DNA of 64,000 nucleotides from Mycobacterium colombiense. Lineage in GTDB: Bacteria > Actinomycetota > Actinomycetes > Mycobacteriales > Mycobacteriaceae. Below the pieces are notes generated by a model. The model was given only the letters and a program-made list of their open reading frames with translations. It did not search any database and was not told where the DNA came from. Every line of letters starts with the position of its first letter. Position 1 is the first letter of the stretch. Below are positions 31,875 through 40,912 of this stretch, piece by piece. The translations under genes and the position numbers were made by a program. Location: the NCBI RefSeq assembly GCF_001953985.1, contig NZ_MBEI01000083.1, positions 29,826 to 93,825 of the forward strand. The letters run 5' to 3'.

Positions 31875-34688
31875 TTGGCTGACCCGAAACTAAAGGACAC
31901 CGGCAGCGGCGGGAATGGCAGCCGCCGGCGACTCGTGATCGTCGAGTCGCCCACAAAGGCGCGCAAACTGGCCAGCTACCTGGGCTCCAGGTACATCGTC
32001 GAGTCGTCGCGCGGTCACATCCGCGACCTGCCCCGGGCCGCCGCCGACGTGCCGGCGAAGTTCAAGTCGGAGCCGTGGGCCCGCCTCGGGGTCAATGTCG
32101 ACGCGGACTTCGAACCGCTGTACATCATCAGCCCCGAGAAGAAGAGCACGGTCACCGAGCTCAAGGGCCTGCTCAAGGAAGCCGACGAGCTCTATCTGGC
32201 CACGGATGGTGACCGCGAGGGCGAAGCGATCGCCTGGCACCTGCTGGAAACCCTGAAGCCGAACATCCCGGTCAAGCGCATGGTGTTCCACGAGATCACC
32301 GAACCGGCCATCCTCGAGGCAGCCGAGAACCCCCGCGACCTGGACATCGACCTGGTCGACGCGCAGGAAACCCGGCGCATCCTGGACCGCCTGTACGGCT
32401 ATGAGGTCAGCCCCGTGCTGTGGAAGAAGGTCGCGCCGAAGCTGTCGGCCGGCCGGGTCCAATCGGTGGCCACCCGCATCATCGTGCAGCGCGAACGCGA
32501 CCGCATGGCGTTTCGCAGCGCTTCCTACTGGGACATCGTGGCCCAGCTCGACGCCAGCGTGTCCGACCCGCAGGCGTCGCCGCCCACCTTCACCGCCCGC
32601 CTGACCGGCGTCGACGGCCTGCGTGTGGCCGCCGGCCGCGACTTCGACTCGCTGGGGCAGCTGCGCAAGGCCAACGAGGTCACCATTCTCGACGAGGCGA
32701 GCGCGACACAGCTGGCGGCGGGCCTGCGCGGCGCCCAGCTCACCGTCGCGTCGGTGGAGGAAAAGCCCTACACCCGGCGTCCCTACGCGCCGTTCATGAC
32801 CTCGACGCTGCAGCAGGAAGCCGGCCGCAAGTTGCGGTTCTCCTCCGAGCGCACGATGAGCATCGCCCAGCGGCTCTACGAGAACGGCTACATCACCTAT
32901 ATGCGTACCGACTCCACCACGCTGTCGGAGTCGGCGATCAACGCCGCGCGCACCCAGGCCCGCCAGCTCTACGGCGCCGAATACGTGTCCCCGTCGCCGC
33001 GCCAGTACACCCGCAAGGTCAAGAACGCCCAGGAGGCCCACGAGGCCATCCGCCCCGCGGGTGAGACGTTCGCGACCCCGGACGCGGTGCGCCGCGAACT
33101 CGACGGCGACGAATTCCGCATCTACGAGCTGATCTGGCAGCGCACGGTGGCCTCGCAGATGGCCGACGCCCGCGGCACCACGCTGAGCCTGCGGATCAAC
33201 GGCCAATCCGCCGGCCGCGACGTGGTGTTCTCGGCCAGCGGTCGCACCATCACGTTCGCGGGCTTCTTGAAGGCCTACGTGGAGACGGTGGACGAGTTGG
33301 CCGGCGGCGAGGCCGACGACGCCGAGAGCCGGCTGCCGCAGCTGACCCAGGGCCAGCGGCTGGACGCCATCGAGCTCACCCCCGACGGCCACGCCACCAA
33401 CCCGCCGGCGCGCTACACCGAGGCGTCACTGGTCAAGGCGCTCGAAGAGCTGGGCATCGGCCGCCCGTCGACGTACTCGTCGATCATCAAGACCATCCAG
33501 GACCGCGGCTACGTGCACAAGAAGGGCAGCGCGCTGGTGCCGTCCTGGGTGGCGTTCGCCGTAACCGGTTTGCTTGAACAGCATTTCGGCCGCCTCGTCG
33601 ACTACGACTTCACCGCCGCGATGGAAGACGAGCTGGACGCGATCGCCTCGGGGCAGGAACGACGCACCGACTGGCTCAACAACTTCTACTTCGGCGGCGA
33701 GCACGGGGTGGCCGACTCGGTGGCCCGCTCCGGCGGCCTGAAGAAACTCGTCGGCGTCAACCTGGAAGGCATCGACGCTCGAGAAGTCAACTCGATCAGG
33801 CTCTTTGACGACGAGCAGGGCCGGCCGGTTTACGTCCGGGTGGGCAAGAACGGGCCGTATCTGGAGCGCATGGTGACCGGCGACGACGGCGAGCCCAAGC
33901 CGCAGCGGGCCAACCTCAACGACTCGCTGACCCCCGACGAGCTGACGCTGGAGGTGGCCGAGCAGCTGTTCGCGACGCCGCAGGAGGGCCGCGTGCTGGG
34001 GGTGGACCCGGAAACCGGTCACGAGATCGTCGCCAAGGACGGCCGTTACGGGCCATACGTTTCCGAGGTGCTGCCGGAGCCGCCCCCGGGCGACGAGGGG
34101 GGCAGCGCCGCGCCGGCGAAGAAGGGCAAGAAGCCCACCGGTCCCAAGCCACGCACCGGTTCGCTGCTGCGCACCATGGACTTGCAGACCGTCACGCTCG
34201 AGGACGCGCTGCGGCTGCTCTCGCTGCCGCGGGTGGTCGGCGTGGACCCCGCCACCGGCGAGGAGATCACCGCGCAGAACGGCCGCTATGGTCCATACCT
34301 GAAGCGCGGCACCGATTCTCGCTCGCTGGCAACCGAGGAGCAGATGTTCGACATCACCCTCGAGGAAGCGCTGAAGATCTACGCCGAGCCCAAACGTCGT
34401 GGCCGGCAGGGCGCCGCCGCGCCGCCGCTGCGTGAGCTGGGCGCCGATCCGGCGACGGGCAAGCCGATGGTGATCAAAGACGGCCGGTTCGGTCCGTACG
34501 TCACCGACGGCGAGACGAACGCCAGCCTGCGCAAGGGCGACGACGTGCTGTCGATCACCGATGAGCGCGCCGCGGAACTGCTGGCCGATCGGCGGGCTCG
34601 TGGTCCGGCGAAGCGTCCCGCCAAGAAGGCCACGCGCAAGGCCCCGGCCAAGAAGGCCGCGGCCAAAAAGGCCGCCAAGCGCAGTTGA
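31875..34688 (+). CDS. topA: DNA topoisomerase I
   Basis: A 937-residue type IA topoisomerase that relaxes negative supercoils. The toprim domain carries VIVESPTKARKLASYLG near residue 20 and ATDGDREGEAIAWHLL (DxDxxG-like metal site). The catalytic tyrosine is Tyr342 in GYITYMRTDSTTLSES, the same number as in M. tuberculosis. Mycobacterial C-terminal repeats with GxxGPYL/V motifs (KNGPYLERM, GRYGPYVSE, GRYGPYLKR, GRFGPYVTD) follow in place of zinc fingers. A lysine-rich tail of AKK repeats ends the protein. The start is TTG, as remembered for the M. tuberculosis gene. Its stop directly abuts that of the convergent cyclase gene. Confidence 0.97.
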   Translation: MADPKLKDTGSGGNGSRRRLVIVESPTKARKLASYLGSRYIVESSRGHIRDLPRAAADVPAKFKSEPWARLGVNVDADFEPLYIISPEKKSTVTELKGLLKEADELYLATDGDREGEAIAWHLLETLKPNIPVKRMVFHEITEPAILEAAENPRDLDIDLVDAQETRRILDRLYGYEVSPVLWKKVAPKLSAGRVQSVATRIIVQRERDRMAFRSASYWDIVAQLDASVSDPQASPPTFTARLTGVDGLRVAAGRDFDSLGQLRKANEVTILDEASATQLAAGLRGAQLTVASVEEKPYTRRPYAPFMTSTLQQEAGRKLRFSSERTMSIAQRLYENGYITYMRTDSTTLSESAINAARTQARQLYGAEYVSPSPRQYTRKVKNAQEAHEAIRPAGETFATPDAVRRELDGDEFRIYELIWQRTVASQMADARGTTLSLRINGQSAGRDVVFSASGRTITFAGFLKAYVETVDELAGGEADDAESRLPQLTQGQRLDAIELTPDGHATNPPARYTEASLVKALEELGIGRPSTYSSIIKTIQDRGYVHKKGSALVPSWVAFAVTGLLEQHFGRLVDYDFTAAMEDELDAIASGQERRTDWLNNFYFGGEHGVADSVARSGGLKKLVGVNLEGIDAREVNSIRLFDDEQGRPVYVRVGKNGPYLERMVTGDDGEPKPQRANLNDSLTPDELTLEVAEQLFATPQEGRVLGVDPETGHEIVAKDGRYGPYVSEVLPEPPPGDEGGSAAPAKKGKKPTGPKPRTGSLLRTMDLQTVTLEDALRLLSLPRVVGVDPATGEEITAQNGRYGPYLKRGTDSRSLATEEQMFDITLEEALKIYAEPKRRGRQGAAAPPLRELGADPATGKPMVIKDGRFGPYVTDGETNASLRKGDDVLSITDERAAELLADRRARGPAKRPAKKATRKAPAKKAAAKKAAKRS

Positions 34689-36317
34689 TCAGTAGCCCGG
34701 GCCGATGGTCTCGCCGGACATCTCTTCGGCGCGAACGCGGGTGGGCTCCGAGTCGGCCGTTCCGGCCAGGTTCACCGGACGCGCCAGCTGGGTGGGCGCC
34801 CGACGGCCGCGCAGCTCGACCACCTCGCCGACGTCCCAGCACAGGGCCTCGGCATCCAGCGCCCCGCTGACCGCGATGGCCGACGCGAGCACGTGACCGG
34901 GCTCCAGCTTGGCGAGTTCGGTCAGCCGGGCCGCCTCGTTGACCGGGTCACCGATCACCGTGTACTCGAAGCGGGCCTGCGCGCCGATGTGGCCGGCGAT
35001 GGCCCGCCCGGATGACACCCCGATGCCGAACTCCGCCGAACCGATCACCGGCAGCAGCGCGTCGTGCAGTTCCCGGGCAGCGGCCAGCGCGCCACCGGGT
35101 GAGTCGGGGTGCTCGATCGGCGCGCCGAAGATGGCCAGCGCGGCGTCACCCTGGAACTTGTTGACGAAACCACCATGCTTGCCAACGGTTTCCACGACCA
35201 CTCGGAAGAATTCGTTGAGCAGGTGGACGACCTCGGCGGGCGGCCGGGTCGAGGCCAGCTGGGTGGAGCCGACCAGGTCCACGAACAGCACCGCGACATC
35301 GCGCTCCTGGCCGCCCAGCTCGGTGCCGCGCTCCAGCGCACGGCGGGCCACGTCCTCGCCGACGTAGCGGCCGAACAGGTCACGCAGCCGCTGCCGCTCG
35401 GACAGGTCGCGCACCATGTCGTTGAAGCCGGCCTGCAGCAGGCCCAGCTCGCTGGCGTCGTAGATCTGCATGTGCGCGTTGTAGTTTCCGCGCTGCACCT
35501 CGGAGAGCGCCCAGCGCAGCTGGCGCAGCGGGTCGGCGATCGACATGGCCACCAGCAGCGTGCTGACGAGCCCGATGCCGAGCGCCGCCACCGCCAGCAA
35601 CAGGATGGGCGTGAACAGCTTCTCCGGCGTGGCGTGCAGCAGCGAGGTCTTGTCGGCCACCACCGCCAGCACGATCGCCAGCACCGGCACGGCGGTGGAC
35701 AGCATCCAGGTCAGGATCTGCCGCAGGATGACGCCGGGCGCCTTGACGTTCTCGGGCACCCCGCTGCGCAGGGCGGCCACCGCCACGGGCCGCAGCACCC
35801 GCTCGGACTGCAGGTAGCCGATGATCGAGGTGGCCGCGGCGCCGAGCCCGGTGGACACGGCGACCACGGGCGCGGCGAATCGGGCCACCGACCAGCTGGC
35901 GATGATGAATACGACGCTGCCGATCGCCCAGGCCACGATGCTGATCAGGGTGCGGTAGAACGGCATTCGCAGCGCGCGGCTGCGGGCCAGTTCGGTGGCC
36001 GCCGGGTCGGCCTCGGCGAGCATGTTGTCGCGGCGCTGCCACCGGAACACCGGCATCAGCAGGCGCAGGGTCACGGCCAAGCCGGTGAGGAAGACGACCA
36101 CCAGTGCGGTGGCGAAGATCGCCAGGTTCAGAACCGGCAGATCCTGCAACTGGATGCGGTCCTCGGGCGGCAGCGCGTAGCGGAGGAAGCCGAGCACGAA
36201 CAGGGCGCCGATGATGTCGGCCTGCAGCATGCTGAGCGAGAACAGCGGCCAGGGCGTGCGCATCACCCAGCGGATGAATGCGCTGATCCGCCCCGGTAGT
36301 GCCGCCGCCGTTGTCAC
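34689..36317 (-). CDS. Membrane adenylyl cyclase with HAMP domain, Rv3645 type
   Basis: A 542-residue class III nucleotide cyclase. Six membrane segments occupy about residues 25-285. A HAMP linker follows (ADPLRQLRWALSEVQRGNYN), then the catalytic domain: VAVLFVDLVGSTQLAS carries the first metal Asp, GGFVNKFQGDAALAIFGAP the substrate Lys and second Asp, and YTVIGDPVNEAARL the transition-state region. It makes cAMP for Crp-type regulators. In M. tuberculosis Rv3645 is the dominant cyclase for fatty-acid-linked cAMP. The GTG at 36315-36317 was chosen from alignment of the membrane start. Upstream open frame is rejected as non-coding. Confidence 0.93.
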   Translation of the reverse strand: MTTAAALPGRISAFIRWVMRTPWPLFSLSMLQADIIGALFVLGFLRYALPPEDRIQLQDLPVLNLAIFATALVVVFLTGLAVTLRLLMPVFRWQRRDNMLAEADPAATELARSRALRMPFYRTLISIVAWAIGSVVFIIASWSVARFAAPVVAVSTGLGAAATSIIGYLQSERVLRPVAVAALRSGVPENVKAPGVILRQILTWMLSTAVPVLAIVLAVVADKTSLLHATPEKLFTPILLLAVAALGIGLVSTLLVAMSIADPLRQLRWALSEVQRGNYNAHMQIYDASELGLLQAGFNDMVRDLSERQRLRDLFGRYVGEDVARRALERGTELGGQERDVAVLFVDLVGSTQLASTRPPAEVVHLLNEFFRVVVETVGKHGGFVNKFQGDAALAIFGAPIEHPDSPGGALAAARELHDALLPVIGSAEFGIGVSSGRAIAGHIGAQARFEYTVIGDPVNEAARLTELAKLEPGHVLASAIAVSGALDAEALCWDVGEVVELRGRRAPTQLARPVNLAGTADSEPTRVRAEEMSGETIGPGY

Positions 36318-36471
36318 TAACCCACCGTATCGGTCACCGCCGACCTCCCGGAAACTTAATAACGATCTCGGCAGGTCGTTCGGGTACCCTCGCCGACGCC
36401 GTTGATAACGGAATGGTCGCAGTACGGTGGCCGTTCGGTATCTGTCGGCAGCGCCACTACTGTTACCGGTG

Positions 36472-37680
36472 ATGTCCGGGGTGTTTACGCGGCTGGTAGG
36501 CCAGGATGCGGTGACGGCCGTGCTGCTGTCCGCCGCCAGAGCCGCTCGCGGTGACTCAAGCCACAGCGGCGCGGGCGCCGGGACTATGACACATGCGTGG
36601 CTGATCACCGGTCCGCCGGGTTCGGGGCGCTCGGTGGCGGCGTTGTGCTTCGCGGCCGCGCTGCAGTGCACGTCCGACGGGGACCCGGGCTGCGGGCGCT
36701 GCCATGCATGCACGACGACCATGGCCGGCACCCACGCCGACGTGCGGCGGGTGATTCCCGAAGGCCTGTCCATCGGGGTCGACGAGATGCGGTCGATCGT
36801 GCAGATCGCGTCGCGGCGCCCCGCCACCGGGCACTGGCAGATCGTGGTGATCGAAGACGCCGATCGGCTGACCGAGGGCGCCGCTAATGCCCTGCTGAAG
36901 GTGGTCGAGGAACCTCCGCCGTCGACGGTGTTCCTGCTGTGCGCGCCGTCGGTGGATCCCGAGGACATCGCCATCACGCTGCGCTCCCGGTGCCGGCATG
37001 TGGCGCTGGTGACGCCGTCCACCGAGGCGATCGCGCACGTGCTGGTCGACAGCGACGGCCTGAGCCCGGACACGGCGAGCTGGGCGGCGTCGGTCAGCGG
37101 CGGCCACGTGGGCCGGGCGCGCCGGCTGGCCACCGACCCCGAGGCCAGGGAGCGCCGGGAGCGGTCGCTGTCGCTGGTGCGCGACGCCGCGACCCCGTCG
37201 CGGGCCTACGCCGCCGCCGAGGAGCTGGTGGCCGCGGCCGAGGCCGAGGCCGTCGTGCTGACCGCGGACCGCGCCGAGGCCGAGACCGAGGAGCTGCGCA
37301 CCGCCCTGGGCGCCGGCGGCACCGGCAAGGGCACCGCGGGCGCGATGCGCGGCGCGGCCGGGGCGATGAAGGACCTTGAGCGACGGCAGAAGTCGCGGCA
37401 GACCCGGGCCTCGCGCGACGCCCTGGACCGCGCGCTGATCGACCTGGCGACTTATTTCCGGGACGCGCTGATGACCTCCGCCAACGCCGGGGCGGTGCGG
37501 GCCAACCATCCGGATATGGCCGAGAAGGTCGCGGCGCTGGCCGCGCACGCCCCGCCCGCGCGGTTGCTGCGCTGCATCGAAGCGGTGCTCGAATGCCGCG
37601 AGGCGCTGGCCATCAACGTCAAGCCCAAGTTCGCCGTCGACGCCATGGTCGCCACCATCGGCCAGGAACTGCGGGACTGA
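36472..37680 (+). CDS. holB: DNA polymerase III delta-prime subunit, Rv3644c type
   Basis: A 402-residue AAA+ clamp-loader subunit. The P-loop GPPGSGRS (residues 47-54) has Arg53 where ATP-binding subunits have Lys, consistent with a structural, non-hydrolysing delta-prime role. A zinc module lies near residues 63-80 (CTSDGDPGCGRCHACT). VIEDADRLTEGAANALLKVV and EEPPPSTVFLLC are conserved clamp-loader motifs. The C-terminal collar is helical with charged segments. The ATG at 36472 matches the H37Rv start MSGVFTRLVGQ. Rv3644c precedes the tRNA-Thr gene there too. Confidence 0.92.
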   Translation: MSGVFTRLVGQDAVTAVLLSAARAARGDSSHSGAGAGTMTHAWLITGPPGSGRSVAALCFAAALQCTSDGDPGCGRCHACTTTMAGTHADVRRVIPEGLSIGVDEMRSIVQIASRRPATGHWQIVVIEDADRLTEGAANALLKVVEEPPPSTVFLLCAPSVDPEDIAITLRSRCRHVALVTPSTEAIAHVLVDSDGLSPDTASWAASVSGGHVGRARRLATDPEARERRERSLSLVRDAATPSRAYAAAEELVAAAEAEAVVLTADRAEAETEELRTALGAGGTGKGTAGAMRGAAGAMKDLERRQKSRQTRASRDALDRALIDLATYFRDALMTSANAGAVRANHPDMAEKVAALAAHAPPARLLRCIEAVLECREALAINVKPKFAVDAMVATIGQELRD

Positions 37681-37765
37681 TCGCCCGGCGAGGCGGAGCG
37701 GGCAATCCTGATTTCGTGGTGCCAGCCCGCCTGCCGTAGACTCGTGCCGCCCGGCGTGCGGGTAT

Positions 37766-37841
37766 GCCGCCTTAGCTCAGTCGGTAGAGCGATTCACTCG
37801 TAATGAATAGGTCGGGGGTTCGATTCCCCCAGGCGGCTCCA
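37766..37841 (+). tRNA. tRNA-Thr (anticodon CGT)
   Basis: The cloverleaf is complete. The acceptor stem GCCGCCT pairs with AGGCGGC, the D stem is GCTC/GAGC, the anticodon stem ATTCA/TGAAT holds loop CTCGTAA with anticodon CGT, and the T arm is GGGGG-TTCGATT-CCCCC. The discriminator base is T at 37838, and CCA is encoded at 37839-37841. It reads ACG codons. Only 6 bases separate it from the next, convergent coding sequence. Confidence 0.97.
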
Positions 37842-37846
37842 TAGCT

Positions 37847-39664
37847 TCAGGCCGGCGCCACGAAGCCCACCGGGCCCGACGCGATGCACAACGCCAGCGC
37901 GGCGGTGTTGGCGCGCACGGTGATCGCGTCCCCGGCACCCGGCAGCCTGGCGAAGACCCGGTTGAGTCCGGGGTGCAGCGGTACCTTGACCTCTGGGCCC
38001 TGCGTCATCTTCAGCGTCATCGAGCCGTCGCTGTTGGCCAGGTAGTTCAGTTCGACGGTCCAATCGGCGGGCAGCAGCGGGCCGTCGAGGACCAGGCGGG
38101 CCGGCCTGTCCGGCTGGGCGAAGTAGCCGCACTGCGGCATCGGCCCGGGCACGATGGTCCGCACCCAGGTGACCCGCGCATTGATCAGCCGGCCCGACCT
38201 GTCGAACATGCGCAATTGCGTTGTCGCGGGCGCGAATTCGGGCCTGTCCCGCAGCAGCGCGAACAGGTGGCTGGCCAGGTTCTCCGGTGCGGCCACCCGC
38301 TGCAGCACCAACGGATCGACCTCCTGGTCCAGCAGCGGCGGATCCGAGGCGGCGTGGGCCGCGGCCAGGGAAGCCCGGGCGTTGCGCAGATAGGGCTGGG
38401 CGGGGTTGTCGCGCCAGCTGGTCAGGAACGTCGCCGTCGAGTACAGGCTGCTGGCCGCGAACAACACCGCCAACACCGCGACCACCGCGATGCGCTTCGG
38501 CGAGGCGTCCAGCCAGCGCGGCCCGACCTGCCGGTTGGGCGCACACAACGCCACGGCGGCCAGCAGCGCCAGCACCACGACCAGATCCGGCAGGTAGCGC
38601 AGCGTCTGCGCGAGTTCGAGCGCTGTCTGCTTGGACGACCGCATCAGATAGATCGGCACCTGGCAGGCGACGGCGTAGCCGACGGCGATCAGCCACACCG
38701 GCCAGATGCGCTCCTTGCGCACCAGCGACACCGCCAGGATCGCGGCCAGCACCAGCCAGCCCAGCGCCATCACCGTCGGCGGGGGCGTCGCCCAGGGTGA
38801 GGCCGGGGCCCACCGGTCCCAGTGCCACGGCCCGCCGGCCAGTCCCGGCACGATGCCGTGCGTCGCCGAGCGGATCAGCAGCTGCCCGGTCATCGACAGA
38901 TCCGAACTCCACCGCTGCTGGTTGACCACCGCCAGATACAGCGCGATCCAGGCCGCGGTGAGGGTCAGCGCGGCGATCCACAATCGCAGGCCGGCCCGCC
39001 ACACCCTCGCCAGCGCCGATCCCACGCTCCGATCGCCGGTGACGTGGCACAGCAGCGCGGTCACCGCGAACGCGACGAACGGGATCACCGCGGCCTTCTC
39101 GAAGAACAGCAGCCCGCCGAAGTAGACCAGCATCCCGGTCACGGCGTACCGCTGTTTGCCGGTGCGCACCAGCAGGATGGCGTCGGAGCACACCCAGGCC
39201 AGTGCGGCCAGCATCGGCAGCGAGTTCAGCGCCGCCGCCCACCACGCGAATCCGGGCACGGCCAACGGTGTGAACAACGCGAACGTCAACGGGATCAGCA
39301 GCACCGGCCGCCAGCCCAGGATGACGTACAGCGCGCGCAACAACGCCAGCGACGCCAGCAGTTGCAGCACCAGCAGGCTGACCGCCGGCCAGGTCCAGTT
39401 CAGCGGCGCCAGCCGGATGATGGTGCCCGCGACCAGAAATGCCCCGGGCATGACGTGCCCGTCGTGGTCGTCGAACAGATACGACGGCGCGAGCAGGTTG
39501 TGGGTGCCGGCCTTGCCGATGAGGATCAGGTCGTCCCAGTAGAAGTAGCCACCGAAGGCCAGCACCGCCCGCACCGCGAGCTGCACCGCGATGAGCGCGG
39601 CGGCCGCGGTCGCTATGTATGGTGGGCCGGTGCGTGCACTGGTTACCGGGGCGGCCGGATTCAT
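37847..39664 (-). CDS. Large polytopic membrane protein, GT-C-like, Rv3635 type
   Basis: A protein of up to 605 residues with about eleven membrane segments and a C-terminal extracytoplasmic domain of about 180 residues (QCGYFAQPDRPARLVLDGPL). The first loop contains YFYWDDLILIGKAG. Acidic residues in the first external loop next to a large multi-pass core are typical of GT-C glycosyltransferases that use polyprenyl-phosphate sugars. That fits the neighbouring galE1 and ppgS, but the catalytic assignment is an inference. The ATG at 39664 lies inside the divergent galE1 coding region (35-base overlap). A start further in, before the first hydrophobic segment, is possible. Confidence 0.8.
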   Translation of the reverse strand: MNPAAPVTSARTGPPYIATAAAALIAVQLAVRAVLAFGGYFYWDDLILIGKAGTHNLLAPSYLFDDHDGHVMPGAFLVAGTIIRLAPLNWTWPAVSLLVLQLLASLALLRALYVILGWRPVLLIPLTFALFTPLAVPGFAWWAAALNSLPMLAALAWVCSDAILLVRTGKQRYAVTGMLVYFGGLLFFEKAAVIPFVAFAVTALLCHVTGDRSVGSALARVWRAGLRLWIAALTLTAAWIALYLAVVNQQRWSSDLSMTGQLLIRSATHGIVPGLAGGPWHWDRWAPASPWATPPPTVMALGWLVLAAILAVSLVRKERIWPVWLIAVGYAVACQVPIYLMRSSKQTALELAQTLRYLPDLVVVLALLAAVALCAPNRQVGPRWLDASPKRIAVVAVLAVLFAASSLYSTATFLTSWRDNPAQPYLRNARASLAAAHAASDPPLLDQEVDPLVLQRVAAPENLASHLFALLRDRPEFAPATTQLRMFDRSGRLINARVTWVRTIVPGPMPQCGYFAQPDRPARLVLDGPLLPADWTVELNYLANSDGSMTLKMTQGPEVKVPLHPGLNRVFARLPGAGDAITVRANTAALALCIASGPVGFVAPA

Positions 39665-40574
39665 CGGCTCGACGCTAGTCGACCGTCTGTTGGCCGACGG
39701 TCACACGGTGGTGGGGCTGGACAACTTCGCCTCCGGCCGCGCGACCAACCTCGAGCACCTGGCCGACAATCCGGCTCACGTCTTCGTCGAGGCCGACATC
39801 GTGACCGCCGATCTGGAGGCAATCCTCGGCGAGCAGCGCCCGGAGGTGGTGTTTCACCTGGCGGCCCAGATCGACGTGCGGCACTCGGTGGCCGACCCGC
39901 AGTTCGACGCCTCGGTCAACGTCATCGGCACGGTGCGCCTGGCCGAGGCGGCCCGCCGGGCGCAGGTCCGCAAGATCGTGCACACCTCCTCGGGCGGATC
40001 CATCTACGGCACCCCGCCGCAATACCCCACCCCCGAGACCGTGCCGACCGACCCCGCGTCGCCGTATGCCGCTGGGAAGCTGGCGGGCGAGATCTACCTG
40101 AACACCTTCCGCCACCTCTACGGGCTGGACTGCTCGCACATCGCCCCTGCGAATGTCTATGGGCCCCGCCAGGATCCGCACGGCGAGGCCGGCGTGGTGG
40201 CGATCTTCGCCCAGGCGCTGCTCTCGGGTAAACCCACCAAGGTCTTCGGGGACGGCAGCAACACCCGCGACTACGTCTTCGTCGACGACGTCGTGGACGC
40301 CTTCGTCAGGGCGTCCGGTGACGCCGGCGGCGGGCAGCGCTTCAACATCGGCACCGGCATCGAAACCTCGGACCGCCAATTGCATTCGGCGGTGGCGGCC
40401 GCTGTCGGGGGACCCGACGATCCAGAGTTCGCGCCGCCGCGGCTCGGCGATCTCAAGCGGTCCTGCCTCGACATCGGTTCGGCCGCAGAGGTTTTGGGCT
40501 GGAAACCGAAGGTCGAGCTATCCGACGGGGTGGCCCGCACGGTGGAGTTCTTCCGGCAGGCGCAGGCCGACTAG
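39630..40574 (+). CDS. galE1: UDP-glucose 4-epimerase family protein GalE1
   Basis: A 314-residue extended short-chain dehydrogenase. The NAD-binding motif is TGAAGFIGS, the catalytic Tyr-Lys pair is in SPYAAGKLAGE and the preceding Ser is in HTSSGGSIYG. It interconverts UDP-glucose and UDP-galactose, supplying galactan synthesis in the cell wall. The GTG at 39630 gives MRALVTGAAGF at the correct distance from the N-terminus. The stop overlaps that of the convergent DUF2304 gene. Confidence 0.92.
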   Translation: MRALVTGAAGFIGSTLVDRLLADGHTVVGLDNFASGRATNLEHLADNPAHVFVEADIVTADLEAILGEQRPEVVFHLAAQIDVRHSVADPQFDASVNVIGTVRLAEAARRAQVRKIVHTSSGGSIYGTPPQYPTPETVPTDPASPYAAGKLAGEIYLNTFRHLYGLDCSHIAPANVYGPRQDPHGEAGVVAIFAQALLSGKPTKVFGDGSNTRDYVFVDDVVDAFVRASGDAGGGQRFNIGTGIETSDRQLHSAVAAAVGGPDDPEFAPPRLGDLKRSCLDIGSAAEVLGWKPKVELSDGVARTVEFFRQAQAD

Positions 40575-40912
40575 CCCCCTTCGGGCGCCTGCGCGGAGTC
40601 CATCGCCACCGCCCGGGCCAGCCGCGCGTAGCGCAGCTCCAAGTCCTTGAACCGCATGTAGGTGCTCAGCGTGGTGAAGCAGAACGCCATGATCAGCGCG
40701 TAGAGCATCAGGTCGGTGCCGCGCCGCACCCCGAACCAGTGCGCGACCACCGTCGTGTCGTCGGGCCGCAGCACGGCGTAGATGCCGGCCAGCACGAACA
40801 CGACATAGCCGACCTTGACCCACGCCTTCGACCGCGAATTGCGGCGCGACCGCAGCAGATACACCAGCAATGCGACGATCGCCCCGATCAGCAGCACCTG
40901 GATCCAGTTCAT
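40571..40912 (-). CDS. DUF2304 membrane protein, Rv3632 type
   Basis: A 113-residue protein with three membrane segments (WIQVLLIGAIVALLVYLL, VGYVVFVLAGIYAVLR and DLMLYALIMAFCFTTLS) and a C-terminal cytoplasmic helix (YMRFKDLELRYARLARAVAM). It belongs to DUF2304. In M. tuberculosis Rv3632 enhances the activity of the adjacent polyprenyl-phosphate transferase PpgS, so it is a likely membrane partner. The ATG overlaps the ppgS stop by four bases, supporting coupled production. Confidence 0.88.
   Translation of the reverse strand: MNWIQVLLIGAIVALLVYLLRSRRNSRSKAWVKVGYVVFVLAGIYAVLRPDDTTVVAHWFGVRRGTDLMLYALIMAFCFTTLSTYMRFKDLELRYARLARAVAMDSAQAPEGG

Noticed and set aside
31890..33392. A 500-codon frame antisense to topA
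   Set aside because: Translation is Val/Gly/Arg-rich with no motifs, and topA is certain on the other strand.
36318..37133. A 272-codon N-terminal extension of the adenylyl cyclase
   Set aside because: It overlaps the divergent delta-prime gene and is Ser/Arg-rich with no membrane segments. The GTG at 36317 matches the family start.
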